Shown here piece after piece: positions 35,927-44,654 of a stretch of DNA of 64,000 nucleotides. This DNA comes from Roseibium hamelinense (lineage in GTDB: Bacteria > Pseudomonadota > Alphaproteobacteria > Rhizobiales > Stappiaceae), in NCBI RefSeq assembly GCF_007830545.1, contig NZ_VLLF01000002.1:310001-374000 (forward strand), given 5' to 3'. The notes under the pieces were generated by a model, which searched no databases, was not told the origin of the DNA, and saw nothing but the letters and a program-made list of their open reading frames with translations. Numbering within the stretch: position 1 is the stretch's first letter; each line of letters opens with the position of its first letter. The position numbers and the translations under genes are program-made.

Positions 35927-36939
35927 TACGGCGCACCGAATTCTTGAGAGACGCGATCCACGATTGTCTCCATGCCAAAGCGGACCGGGTCTGTCGCCGG
36001 AAGGTCGTATTCGGCTGACAATCCGGCAAGATAACTCCTTGCATCCTCTTCGGTCAGTGCTGCAGTGTTGACTGCAATGCCGATGCACCGGATGTCCGGA
36101 CTCGTCAGCTTTCCGCAGGCGATCGTCATGTCGATGACTTGCTGGATGCTTGGAAGGGGTGTTTCCACCCCGCGCATTTTGGTGCGGGTCGGTTCATGGC
36201 ACACGATGAATGCGTCTGGTTGCGAGCCGTGCAGCAGGCCCATGGTGACACCGGCAAAAGAGGGATGGAACAGGGAGCCTTGCCCTTCGATGACCTGCCA
36301 CTGATTTTCTTCCCTTGCCGGTGACAGCCATTCAGCGGCGCCCGAGATGAAATCGGCAATGACCGCATCAAGGGCGACCCCGCGCCCCGAAATGAACACG
36401 CCGGTTTGCCCGGTCGCGCAAAAGCTGCTTGTGTAGCCGCGCTCATTCATGGCCTTGTCCATGGCAAGGGCTGTATATTTTTTGCCTACGGAGCAGTCGG
36501 TGCCAACGGCGAGAATGCGCTTGCCAGGACGTTTTGTGCCTTTCCCGGTCGCGAATGTTTCGGTGTTGTGCCGCACATCAAACAGCATCCGTCCGTTGCG
36601 TTCCGCGGCCTCATGGATTGCGGGAATGCTGGCCAGCTTGACGTGCAGACCACTGGCGACGTCCAATCCGGCGTCCAGGGCTTCCACAATCGAATCGACC
36701 CAGTGCCCCGGCAGCAGGCCGCCGGCATTCACGGCCCCAACAATCATGGTTCGTGCTCCGTTTTGAGCTCCTTCCTGGATTGTCCTGTCCGGGAGGCCGG
36801 TATCGGCTGCACAGCCGTCCAGGCGGGTTTGACCGATGCACCAATCCCGCCGCCAGTCGACAATGCCGATGGCGGTTTTTGCGGCCAGCGCGTCCGGGAC
36901 ATCGCCCAGAAACAGGAGATAGGGGTGTGCGATTTGCAT
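35926..36939 (-). CDS. dgcN: DUF1611 protein, D-glutamate N-acetyltransferase DgcN type
   Basis: Protein of about 337 residues of the DUF1611 family. N-terminal PYLLFLGDVPDALAAKTAIGIVDW is diagnostic. A P-loop-like VGTDCSVGKKYTALAM lies mid-protein, followed by ATGQTGVFISGRGVALDAVIADF and VIEGQGSLFHPSFAGV. In marine bacteria, DgcN N-acetylates D-glutamate, after which DgcA racemises the product. Upstream of dgcA by a one-base overlap. I prefer ATG 36939 (MQIAHPYLLF; GGAG ten bases upstream), but ATG 36963 and 36969 are in frame. No DgcR-like regulator is adjacent. Confidence 0.85.
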   Translation of the reverse strand: MQIAHPYLLFLGDVPDALAAKTAIGIVDWRRDWCIGQTRLDGCAADTGLPDRTIQEGAQNGARTMIVGAVNAGGLLPGHWVDSIVEALDAGLDVASGLHVKLASIPAIHEAAERNGRMLFDVRHNTETFATGKGTKRPGKRILAVGTDCSVGKKYTALAMDKAMNERGYTSSFCATGQTGVFISGRGVALDAVIADFISGAAEWLSPAREENQWQVIEGQGSLFHPSFAGVTMGLLHGSQPDAFIVCHEPTRTKMRGVETPLPSIQQVIDMTIACGKLTSPDIRCIGIAVNTAALTEEDARSYLAGLSAEYDLPATDPVRFGMETIVDRVSQEFGAP

Positions 36940-37046
36940 CTCGGTCAGCTCCGTGGTCGCCATCCGCATTGCGCGGCTGGACGTTCAACTCTGCGACAAG
37001 GTATACGAGGGGGACAATCGAAGCGGCAAGAGGGTGTCTCGTCGGA

Positions 37047-38195
37047 ATGGCGTTCCAGCAAAACAACACAGCTCCGGCACTGCATCTGGACGAGACCACT
37101 TACAAGCATCAAATCATCGCGTTGAGCGGTGATTGGACCGTCAGCACGCTTGAACGGATTGAAAAGCTCGTCGCCGCACTGAAGGTCGGCAAGGACCGGA
37201 TGACGTGTATCGATATTTCGGGGATCAAAAATCTGGACACCAGCGGTGCCTGGATGGTGCACCGGCTGCGCGGAACCCTGGAGTTTGGCGGTCGACGGGT
37301 CGAACTGTCGGGCATGGACGAAAACCGGCACCGCTTGTTTTGTGAGCTTGAGCGGCATCACCCGCCGCGCTGGAAGCCCGATCGCAACAAATACTCCATC
37401 GTGCGGTTTCTCGAGCTGGTCGGACGGCAGATGGAGCAGATCTGGCAAGACGCCGCTGCCATGCTGCACATCATGGGCTCGCTCGGTGTCGTTTTGGCAA
37501 CCGTCCTTTTGCAGCCGAAACGCCTGCGCGGTATTTCCGTGGCAGTTCAATTCGATAGAACCTGCATTGGCGCCGTTCCCATCGTCGCGCTGATGAGCTT
37601 CCTGATTGGTGCGATCATTTCGCAACAGGGCGGATTTTATCTGCGTCAGTTCGGGGCGGATATTTTCGTTGTCGATCTTGCCGGTATTTTGGTTCTTCGG
37701 GAGATCGGGGTCATTCTGACTGCCATAATGGTGGCTGGCCGTTCGGGGTCTGCGTTCACCGCAGAAATAGGAGCGATGAAGATGCGCGAGGAAATCGACG
37801 CGCTTCATGTCATGGGCTTCAGCATCACTGAAGTGCTTGTTTTGCCTCGTATTCTTGCGCTGATGATCGCACTTCCGATCCTCACGTTCATCTCAGACAT
37901 GTCGGCCCTGTTCGGGTCCGGATTGGTTGTTTGGGTGTATCTCGACATTCCACCGGCAGCGTTTTTGACCCAGCTTCACGCGGCTATCACGCTGGAAACG
38001 TTGATGGTTGGTCTGGTAAAAGCGCCGTTCATGGCGCTTATTGTCGGCTTGATTGCCTGCGTCGAAGGGTTGAAGGTAGCTGGGTCGTCCGAATCTCTCG
38101 GGCGCCACACCACCATTTCCGTCGTGAAGGCGATCTTCCTTGTGATTGTCGTCGACGGGGTGTTCGCTATCTTTTTCGCGTCGATCGGGATCTAA
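37047..38195 (+). CDS. mlaE: MlaE-family ABC permease with N-terminal STAS domain
   Basis: Inner-membrane permease of a phospholipid/Mla-type ABC system, 382 residues. The N-terminal 105 residues form a STAS (MlaB-like) domain (CIDISGIKNLDTSGAWMVHRL, the Ser/Thr loop region). In E. coli Mla this is a separate protein; here it is fused. The rest is the MlaE domain with FLIGAIISQQGGFYLRQFGAD and MVAGRSGSAFTAEIGAMKMREEIDAL. First gene of a four-gene operon with the ATPase, MCE protein and lipoprotein. ATG 37047 (MAFQQNN) starts the STAS domain closely; upstream in-frame sequence overlaps the divergent dgcN. Confidence 0.92.
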   Translation: MAFQQNNTAPALHLDETTYKHQIIALSGDWTVSTLERIEKLVAALKVGKDRMTCIDISGIKNLDTSGAWMVHRLRGTLEFGGRRVELSGMDENRHRLFCELERHHPPRWKPDRNKYSIVRFLELVGRQMEQIWQDAAAMLHIMGSLGVVLATVLLQPKRLRGISVAVQFDRTCIGAVPIVALMSFLIGAIISQQGGFYLRQFGADIFVVDLAGILVLREIGVILTAIMVAGRSGSAFTAEIGAMKMREEIDALHVMGFSITEVLVLPRILALMIALPILTFISDMSALFGSGLVVWVYLDIPPAAFLTQLHAAITLETLMVGLVKAPFMALIVGLIACVEGLKVAGSSESLGRHTTISVVKAIFLVIVVDGVFAIFFASIGI

Positions 38196-38207
38196 AGTCC
38201 GCATTAT

Positions 38208-39017
38208 ATGGCCGCTGCAGAAGACATCTCCGAAGACACAAACGCGTTCGCCAATCCGCATGAAGGCGACATCATCCTCTCTGCCAAAGGGGTGACCGTC
38301 GGTTTTGGGTCGAAGATCGTTTTGAAGGATCTCGATCTCGAAGTGCGCAAGGGCGAAGTGTTGGGCTTTGTCGGTGGATCCGGCATGGGCAAATCGGTCT
38401 TGATGCGGACAATTCTTGGCCTAACCCCAAAACGGGCGGGGAAGATTAAGGTGTTCGGATACGATCTGGAGACGGCCTCAAAGGACATCCGCACCTCCAT
38501 AGAACGCCGGTGGGGGGTGTTGTTCCAGCAAGGTGCATTGTTTTCTTCGCTGACCGTCAAACAGAACATTCAAATGCCGATGCGCGAGTATCTGCATTTG
38601 TCGCCGCAACTTATGAATGAGCTTGCGACCTTGAAACTTGAATTGGTTGGCTTGCCGCAAGATGCGGCAGACAAACTGCCGTCGGAGCTTTCCGGCGGCA
38701 TGATCAAAAGGGCAAGTCTTGCCCGTGCCCTTGCGCTTGACCCGGATTTGGTGTTCTTGGATGAGCCTACGTCGGGGCTGGATCCGATCGGGGCGGCGGC
38801 CTTTGATTCATTGATTGCCAATTTGAGCGCAACACTTGGTCTGACGGTCTATATGGTTACCCATGACCTCGACAGCTTACACTCGATCTGCGACCGGATC
38901 GCAGTTCTCGGCGACAAGAAAGTGCTCGCGATCGGAACGATCGACGAGATGATGGAAAATGACCAGCCCTGGATAAAATCCTACTTCCGGGGTGAACGCG
39001 CACTGCGAAGGACTTAA
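38208..39017 (+). CDS. mlaF: MlaF-family ABC transporter ATPase
   Basis: Cytoplasmic ATPase of the MCE lipid transporter, 269 residues. Walker A GGSGMGKSVLMRTILG (residues 56-63 core), Q-loop GVLFQQGALFSSLTV, signature LSGGMIKRASLARALA, Walker B DLVFLDEPTSGLDPIGA and switch region VTHDLDSL are all present. MIKR within the signature is typical of the MlaF/TTG2A branch. It lies 12 bases after the permease and ten before the MCE gene. Confidence 0.94.
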   Translation: MAAAEDISEDTNAFANPHEGDIILSAKGVTVGFGSKIVLKDLDLEVRKGEVLGFVGGSGMGKSVLMRTILGLTPKRAGKIKVFGYDLETASKDIRTSIERRWGVLFQQGALFSSLTVKQNIQMPMREYLHLSPQLMNELATLKLELVGLPQDAADKLPSELSGGMIKRASLARALALDPDLVFLDEPTSGLDPIGAAAFDSLIANLSATLGLTVYMVTHDLDSLHSICDRIAVLGDKKVLAIGTIDEMMENDQPWIKSYFRGERALRRT

Positions 39018-39026
39018 GGCAGCCGT

Positions 39027-41021
39027 ATGGACACCCGTGCGAACTATGTAATCATCGGCGGCTTCATGATGGCAGTGCTGATCGGAGCATTCGGCTTCGT
39101 TTATTGGCTCGCCGTGACCGCCGAAACGCGCGAAAACGTTTTTGTCCGGATCATCTTTCCTGCACCGGTCACAGGTCTGCCAGTCGGTGGACAGGTTCTT
39201 TACAACGGTATTCGGGTGGGCGATGTCAGCTCACTTGACTTCGACCCGAACGATCCAACCAAGGTTGTCGCCACAGTCCGTATCCGTCCGTCGACGCCCT
39301 TGCGCAAGGACACCAAGGCGGCGCTCAATTTTCAGGGTCTGACGGGCGTTGCATATGTTGATTTGAGCGGCGGCAGTCAGGATTCGCCGCTGTTGCTGCA
39401 AGCCGGCAGCGATCAGGTGCCGACCATCATTGCTGAAAAATCATTGTTTGATGACATCGCAGATGGCGCGCGGGATGTTTTGCAGCGTGCCGACAGCACA
39501 ATGCTGACCATTGACAATTTCCTCAAGGAAAACAGCCCAACGGTCACGCAGACCCTCAAGAATGTTGAAACCTTTTCCGCCGCCTTGGCCGACAACGCAG
39601 ATGGCGTCTCCGGCTTTATGGATAGCATTGCCTCAGCAACGGACGCGTTTGTAAAACTGTCCGGACGTATGGAAACACTGGTCCAGGAGGCAGAGCGCCT
39701 GCTGGCCGCGGTTCCAGCCGACAAGGTCACGGAAATCGTCGACAACGTCGCCCAGTTCTCCAACAGCCTCGGCGAAGTTACGCAGGGGATCGATCAGATT
39801 ATGGCGAATGCGCAGCAGGCGTCAAAAGATCTGCAGGCCTTTACCGAAAACTTGAACCGCGGGCTGGATGATGTCGACAAACTGTTGGAAGCGGTTGATC
39901 CGGCCCAGGTCAAAAAGGTTGTCGACGGCGCGGGGCAACTCGGTGAGGTTCTGGCAAACCGCTCAGATGACATCGACCGATTGATTGCATCGTCCAGCGA
40001 AACCATGGCCAATGTGGCCAATGTCACCAAGGTACTTTCGGACCGGAACGAAGACATCGCTACACTTCTTGATGGCTCTAAAACAGCGGTCGAACAGGTC
40101 AATGGCATTTTGAGCCGTGTTCGTGAGGTCGCAAATGCGGTCGATCCGCTGCAGATTTCCAACATCGTCTCATCGGTTGAAGTCCTTGGCGAGAACCTCA
40201 ACCTCTCGTTAGCGGCGGTCGACGAAATCATCGCCGCTGTGGACCCCCAACAGGTTGCCATCACGGTTGATGGAGCTGCCGCGTTTGTGGCCAACATGGA
40301 TGCCCAAACAGCGCAGATTAACGAGATCATCGCCTCCACGCGCAACACCGTGCAGAATTTTGAGGCGGTGTCTGCAGCCGTGCGTGGTGAGGACGATCGG
40401 ATCGTGGCCCTGGTCGAGGATGTTCAGGCTGCGGCCCGTCAGTTCACGACAACGCTTGCCGACGCCAGCAACATTCTCGAGGCGGTCAATCCGGGCCAGG
40501 TGTCCAATATTGTCGGCTCTGTCGAGAGCGTTACTGCAGACCTCGCCGGTCAGCGCGACAATATCAGCAATATGATCGCCTCGGCGCAGCAGGCAGCGCA
40601 AAATGTCGAACAGATGACCGAGGATTTGAAACAACGCACACCGGATGTTGATCAGATCATCACGGACGCCAAGCAGATGACCGCAACGTTGAATGCAACG
40701 TCTGTCCGGGTGCAAAGTGTTGTTGATCAGGTCGGCACTATGGTGGAAGGCAATGGCGAAGGCTTGATTGTCGAGGCCACGAAGGCAGCGACAGCGATCC
40801 GGAAGGTTGCTGAGGTCTTTGAGACACGGGCTGGGACGATCGCTGACGGGCTTTCCAAATTTGCAAATCAGGGATCTAACGATTTTGCGGCGGCTATGTC
40901 GCAACTTAACCGGACCTTGGTGGCGATCCAGCGCGCAGTTGAAAATTTCGACCGCAGCCCGAGCCGGGTGATCTTCGGCGGCGAGGATGTCCCGACTTAT
41001 ACCGGTGGCCGGCGGCGTTAA
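39027..41021 (+). CDS. mlaD: MlaD/MCE-domain protein with extended repetitive helical region
   Basis: Substrate-handling periplasmic MCE protein, 664 residues; E. coli MlaD is about 180. One N-terminal membrane anchor (residues 8-30) precedes a single MCE domain (about 38-116, VTGLPVGGQVLYNGIRVGDV). About 500 residues of predicted helix follow. These contain five copies of a module AVDPxQVxxIV: at 227-240, 288-301, 370-383, 403-416 and 485-498. Long helical tails in PqiB form a tube across the periplasm, and this region may play the same part. C-terminal residues turn basic (GGRRR). Third gene of the operon. Confidence 0.92.
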   Translation: MDTRANYVIIGGFMMAVLIGAFGFVYWLAVTAETRENVFVRIIFPAPVTGLPVGGQVLYNGIRVGDVSSLDFDPNDPTKVVATVRIRPSTPLRKDTKAALNFQGLTGVAYVDLSGGSQDSPLLLQAGSDQVPTIIAEKSLFDDIADGARDVLQRADSTMLTIDNFLKENSPTVTQTLKNVETFSAALADNADGVSGFMDSIASATDAFVKLSGRMETLVQEAERLLAAVPADKVTEIVDNVAQFSNSLGEVTQGIDQIMANAQQASKDLQAFTENLNRGLDDVDKLLEAVDPAQVKKVVDGAGQLGEVLANRSDDIDRLIASSSETMANVANVTKVLSDRNEDIATLLDGSKTAVEQVNGILSRVREVANAVDPLQISNIVSSVEVLGENLNLSLAAVDEIIAAVDPQQVAITVDGAAAFVANMDAQTAQINEIIASTRNTVQNFEAVSAAVRGEDDRIVALVEDVQAAARQFTTTLADASNILEAVNPGQVSNIVGSVESVTADLAGQRDNISNMIASAQQAAQNVEQMTEDLKQRTPDVDQIITDAKQMTATLNATSVRVQSVVDQVGTMVEGNGEGLIVEATKAATAIRKVAEVFETRAGTIADGLSKFANQGSNDFAAAMSQLNRTLVAIQRAVENFDRSPSRVIFGGEDVPTYTGGRRR

Positions 41022-41065
41022 AACAAGACAAAACGGCAGATGACAGGCGAATGGGGCAAGGTGGA

Positions 41066-41674
41066 ATGAGCAGCGGTGCGAACAAGCTATCAAGGCGGCA
41101 GCTGCTCGCCGGCTTTGCGGGAACCGGATTGCTGGCCGGATGCGCAAGCAACAACACGCCGTCAGTGCTTTATGGACTGACGGCGGCCGACCTTGAAACG
41201 GAACCAGGCCGGAACAGAGGCGCGCAAGTGCTGGTGCCGCGTCCGCGTGCGCTAAAAGCGCTCGATACGGACAACATAGCTGTCGTCGACAGCGGTCCGG
41301 TCTATTCCTATTTTCCGAAAGCCGCCTGGGCCGACACGCTGCCAAGCGTCATCCAGACCAAAATGGTCCAGACACTGGAAAACACCGGCCGGCTGCGCGG
41401 TGTCGGGTTTCCGGGGGATGGTCTTCTGATCGACTATCAGCTCCAGATCGAGGTCCGTGCGTTCGAGCTGCGCCTTGACGGTGCCAACAGAGGCGTCGTC
41501 GAACTGGCGGCCAGGCTCGTCAATGATCGCAATGGCCGCGCTGTTGCAAGCCGGGTGTTTCGGGCCGAAACCCCATCGGGAGGCACGTCGGTCGACCAAG
41601 CCGTTGCTGCGATGAACCGCTCAGCGGACCAGGTGTTTGCCGACATGGCAGCATGGGTGCTTGGCCGGGTCTAA
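41066..41674 (+). CDS. ABC-type transport auxiliary lipoprotein (PqiC-like)
   Basis: Outer-membrane lipoprotein of the ABC_trans_aux/PqiC family, about 202 residues. The signal has twin arginines (LSRRQLLAGF) and a lipobox LLAGC, so it may use the Tat route before lipidation. The body (VLVPRPRALKALDTDNIAVV; AAWADTLPSVIQTKMVQTLENTG; GTSVDQAVAAMNRSADQVFADMAAW) is typical of the family. It likely receives lipids from, or docks, the long MlaD helix tube at the outer membrane. Start is ATG 41066 or 41051. The stop overlaps the stop of the convergent dctM gene by four bases. Confidence 0.87.
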   Translation: MSSGANKLSRRQLLAGFAGTGLLAGCASNNTPSVLYGLTAADLETEPGRNRGAQVLVPRPRALKALDTDNIAVVDSGPVYSYFPKAAWADTLPSVIQTKMVQTLENTGRLRGVGFPGDGLLIDYQLQIEVRAFELRLDGANRGVVELAARLVNDRNGRAVASRVFRAETPSGGTSVDQAVAAMNRSADQVFADMAAWVLGRV

Positions 41675-42978
41675 AGCAGCAAGAGACACAGGCCAGGCAC
41701 AGCAATCAACAGCGCAAGGCGCAACAGATCTGCCACCCAAAACGGCAGGATGCCGGCGAACATGGTAGGCAGCGGGACGTCCGGCAAGACTGACCGCAGC
41801 ACGAAGACGTTCAGACCGATGGGCGGTGAAATCAGGCTGATTTCGGTCACAACAACGACGATAATGCCGAACCAAATCACGACCATTTCCGGGTCGGACA
41901 GGATGCCCGAACCGAAGTCGAGTGATGTGACCAGCGGAAAGAAGATCGGCACGGTGAGCAGGATCATGGACAGGCTTTCCAGAACCGCCCCCAGAAGCAC
42001 ATAAATCAACACCAGTACCAGCATGACGACATAAGCGTTCACGTCCAGCGACGTTACCCAGTCCAGGATGGCGTCCGGTAGACCGGCGTAGCTGACGAAG
42101 TTGGAAAACACCTCTGCACCGATGATGATCGCAAAGATCATGGCGGTTGTTTTCGCGCAGTCGACCCCGGCGCGGAACAGTTTTCCGACCGTCAGCCCGC
42201 CCATCAAGACCGCGATGAGCAGAGCTGTTGCGGCGCCAATTCCGGCAGCTTCGGTCGGGGTGAAAAATCCGCCGTAGATTCCTGCCATGATCACAATAAA
42301 TAATCCGAGCACGGCAAGAACACCGAGCCGGTCGCGCCGGGTGACTTGGTGGTCCTCTGCGCCAGAAGGGGCAAGCTGCGGCTTAAGCAAGACGGCCGTA
42401 TACACTGCAGCCAGGTAAAACAGGACGCCGATCAGTCCGGGAATGACGCCGGCGACAAAAAGCTTGCCGATATCGGCCTCGGTGATGAGCCCGTAAATAA
42501 TCAGGATGACACTGGGCGGAATGAGAATGCCGAGCGTGCCGCCTGCTGCAATCGACCCGGTGGCCAGGCTGTCGGCATACCCTGCCTTGCGCATCGACGG
42601 CATGGCAACCTTGGACATGGTTGCCGCGGTGGCGAGCGATGAGCCGCACACGGCACTGAACCCGCCGCAAGCGACGATCGACGCCATGGCCAACCCGCCG
42701 CGCATGCGGTGCAGGAGATGATGTGCTGTAGAGAAAAGCGACTGGCTGACGCCGGAAATCGTCAGCAGGTTGCCCATGAAAATAAACAGCGGGATCACCG
42801 ACAAGGTGAACGACAGGCTCGTGTCAAAGGCCGCCCCACCCAGAAGGTTCAACGCTGCGCTCCAGTTCCGCATATAGGCAAAGCCGGCCGTTCCCACCAT
42901 GATCATTGCAAGGGCAACGGGAACGCGCAAAAGCACAAGACCAAACAGCGCGGCAAAACCGATCAGGGATTCAATCAA
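41671..42978 (-). CDS. dctM: TRAP transporter large permease (DctM family)
   Basis: Twelve-helix permease of a tripartite ATP-independent periplasmic transporter, 435 residues. FMGNLLTISGVSQSLF, GCGGFSAVCGSSLATAATMSKVAMPSMRKAGY and GTLGILIPPSVILIIYGLITE are highly conserved DctM motifs. It is last in a dctP-dctQ-dctM operon and couples uptake to the sodium or proton gradient. Substrate is unknown, but is usually a carboxylate. The generic symbol marks the family. Confidence 0.94.
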   Translation of the reverse strand: MIESLIGFAALFGLVLLRVPVALAMIMVGTAGFAYMRNWSAALNLLGGAAFDTSLSFTLSVIPLFIFMGNLLTISGVSQSLFSTAHHLLHRMRGGLAMASIVACGGFSAVCGSSLATAATMSKVAMPSMRKAGYADSLATGSIAAGGTLGILIPPSVILIIYGLITEADIGKLFVAGVIPGLIGVLFYLAAVYTAVLLKPQLAPSGAEDHQVTRRDRLGVLAVLGLFIVIMAGIYGGFFTPTEAAGIGAATALLIAVLMGGLTVGKLFRAGVDCAKTTAMIFAIIIGAEVFSNFVSYAGLPDAILDWVTSLDVNAYVVMLVLVLIYVLLGAVLESLSMILLTVPIFFPLVTSLDFGSGILSDPEMVVIWFGIIVVVVTEISLISPPIGLNVFVLRSVLPDVPLPTMFAGILPFWVADLLRLALLIAVPGLCLLLL

Positions 42979-42991
42979 TGGCGAGCGTCCG

Positions 42992-43480
42992 TTAAATGCG
43001 TCTCAGGGACTGGAGAAAAAACAAAACAGCGCTGAGCGCACAGGACAGGGCAGCCAAATAGCCGATTGTTGCCAGCGGAAGCTCCAGCGAGTTCGTTACG
43101 GTGCCCCGGCTTGCCAGCTTTTCAGCATGTTCCCAGACGACATATGACAGAATGGCAAAAACACCTATGGTCGAAAGCGCGGCCACCACTGTCGCTAGGC
43201 TGTCTAGAAAGCGGCTTTTGAGACCATTCAGCAGCTCAACCTCGATATGCCCGCGCGCCTGGGTTGTGAGCGGCAGAGCCAGAAAGATCAAGACGGCGAG
43301 GAAGATCTCTGTCAACTCATAAGCGCCCCGAATTGGGCTGTTGAAAAAGTAACGGGCCACCACATCAACGCAGATCAGTCCCATCAGCGCGAACAACACG
43401 ATCACGCAGGCCAGACCAAGGATGGTCTTTACCCCGAGCCAAAGACGGCTCGGGGCAGGCTGGGTGCTCTCATCCGGCAT
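42992..43480 (-). CDS. dctQ: TRAP transporter small permease (DctQ family)
   Basis: Four-helix membrane subunit of 162 residues. VDVVARYFFNSPIRGAYELTEIFLAVLIFLALP matches the conserved core of DctQ (quoted by region, residues 29-60). It lies two bases after dctP and 13 before dctM. Confidence 0.92.
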   Translation of the reverse strand: MPDESTQPAPSRLWLGVKTILGLACVIVLFALMGLICVDVVARYFFNSPIRGAYELTEIFLAVLIFLALPLTTQARGHIEVELLNGLKSRFLDSLATVVAALSTIGVFAILSYVVWEHAEKLASRGTVTNSLELPLATIGYLAALSCALSAVLFFLQSLRRI

Positions 43481-43482
43481 TG

Positions 43483-44514
43483 TCAGTCAGACACGCCGGT
43501 TTGCGAGCGCAGCTCGGCAAGGGCTGCCGCGCCGTCAAACCCGGTGTCTTGCACTGCGGCAGCCCATTCCGCTTCCCGCTTTTCGGCAATTGCCCGGATG
43601 GCATCCACAACAGCGGGAGGGGCGTCATAGACCTCGATCTCGGTATCTGCGACATAAGATGCACCGTTGCTGTCCGCGGCATCCCAGACCCGGCCGGCCA
43701 TTTCTGCGAGCGCCGCGCCAGAGACTTTTTCGATCGCCGCCTTGTCTTCATCGGACAATCCATCCCACCGGTTTTCGTTCATGACGAGGAACCAGGAGGT
43801 GTTGTAGATGCCGCCGGGCACTTTCATGGAGTATTTGATATGGTCGGTCAGCTTGAAGGCCTGCAGTGCTTCCATGGGGAAGGTGACGCCGTCGATTACG
43901 CCGCGAGAGAGTTTTTCATAGACTTCGCCAGGGCCCATGAACTGGGTGGTGATGTCGAGATCCTGCGACAGACCCGCAATATATCCGCCGGGGGTGCGTA
44001 TTTTCAGGCCAGAAAAGTCTTCGGGCGTTTCGATCTTGCGTTGGTTGTTGTGGAACATGCCGGGCCCATGCACGAACAGCCCGAGCAGTTTCGTGTCCGC
44101 GTGCTCCTCTTGGGCGTCCAGCGGGCCGGAATAGACATCCCAGTAGGCTTTTGAGGCGTCTGTGGCGGTGTCTCCGATGAACGAAAACTGACCGATCCGC
44201 GAGCGCAGGAAACGATCATCTTTGGTGAAGGAATGAAGACCGTATGTAATGTCGGCAATACCGTCAGCGGCCAGATCGTAGTGTGCAGGCGGCGGGCCCA
44301 ACGGCTTGGGAAGGATCCGGACAGTGACGCGGCCTTCTGTAGCCTCTTCCACCGACTCTGCCCAAGGGGTCATAACCTGAGTGACCACAGGGTGTTTAGG
44401 CGGCAGCCAGGATGACAGAACCAGCTCCTCTGCCTTGACCGCGACGGCCGATAAGGACAGTGCAACCGCCGATACGGCCGTCAGCGCAAATGTCGTCGTC
44501 CGCACATGATGCAT
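43483..44514 (-). CDS. dctP: TRAP transporter solute-binding protein (DctP family)
   Basis: Periplasmic receptor of about 343 residues. A Sec signal (FALTAVSAVALSLSAVAVKAEE) precedes the DctP fold: SSWLPPKHPVVTQVMTPWAE, ITYGLHSFTKDDRF, FSGLKIRTPGGYIAGL with the substrate-carboxylate Arg in KIRTPGG, and VIDGVTFPMEALQAF. ATG 44514 (MHHVRTTTF) has GGGAGG nine bases upstream; the longer in-frame start at 44589 lacks a site and spans the operator. It is the first gene of the TRAP operon, divergent from a MarR regulator across a palindromic site. Ligand is unknown. Confidence 0.93.
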   Translation of the reverse strand: MHHVRTTTFALTAVSAVALSLSAVAVKAEELVLSSWLPPKHPVVTQVMTPWAESVEEATEGRVTVRILPKPLGPPPAHYDLAADGIADITYGLHSFTKDDRFLRSRIGQFSFIGDTATDASKAYWDVYSGPLDAQEEHADTKLLGLFVHGPGMFHNNQRKIETPEDFSGLKIRTPGGYIAGLSQDLDITTQFMGPGEVYEKLSRGVIDGVTFPMEALQAFKLTDHIKYSMKVPGGIYNTSWFLVMNENRWDGLSDEDKAAIEKVSGAALAEMAGRVWDAADSNGASYVADTEIEVYDAPPAVVDAIRAIAEKREAEWAAAVQDTGFDGAAALAELRSQTGVSD

Positions 44515-44578
44515 GATGTGTTCCTCCCAAGGTACCGCATGTGACAGCCGATGCGTCTTGATATACTCCCGCATCCAG

Positions 44579-44600
44579 CTTAGTTTCATATGTAACTAAG
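44579..44600. promoter_or_regulatory. Palindromic operator between dctP and the MarR gene
   Basis: CTTAGTTTC-ATAT-GTAACTAAG: nine-base arms with one mismatch, 22 bases in total, midway between the divergent starts. It is the expected kind of site for the adjacent MarR repressor to control both genes. Confidence 0.7.
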
Positions 44601-44654
44601 TCAATTGGAAACCATCAAATCTGTGCGAATTCGAGTGGGCAGGGAGACAGAGTC

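Noticed and set aside
40209-41345. 378-codon minus-strand frame opposite mlaD and the lipoprotein
   Set aside because: Antisense of the repetitive MlaD region; no start signal and no family resemblance.
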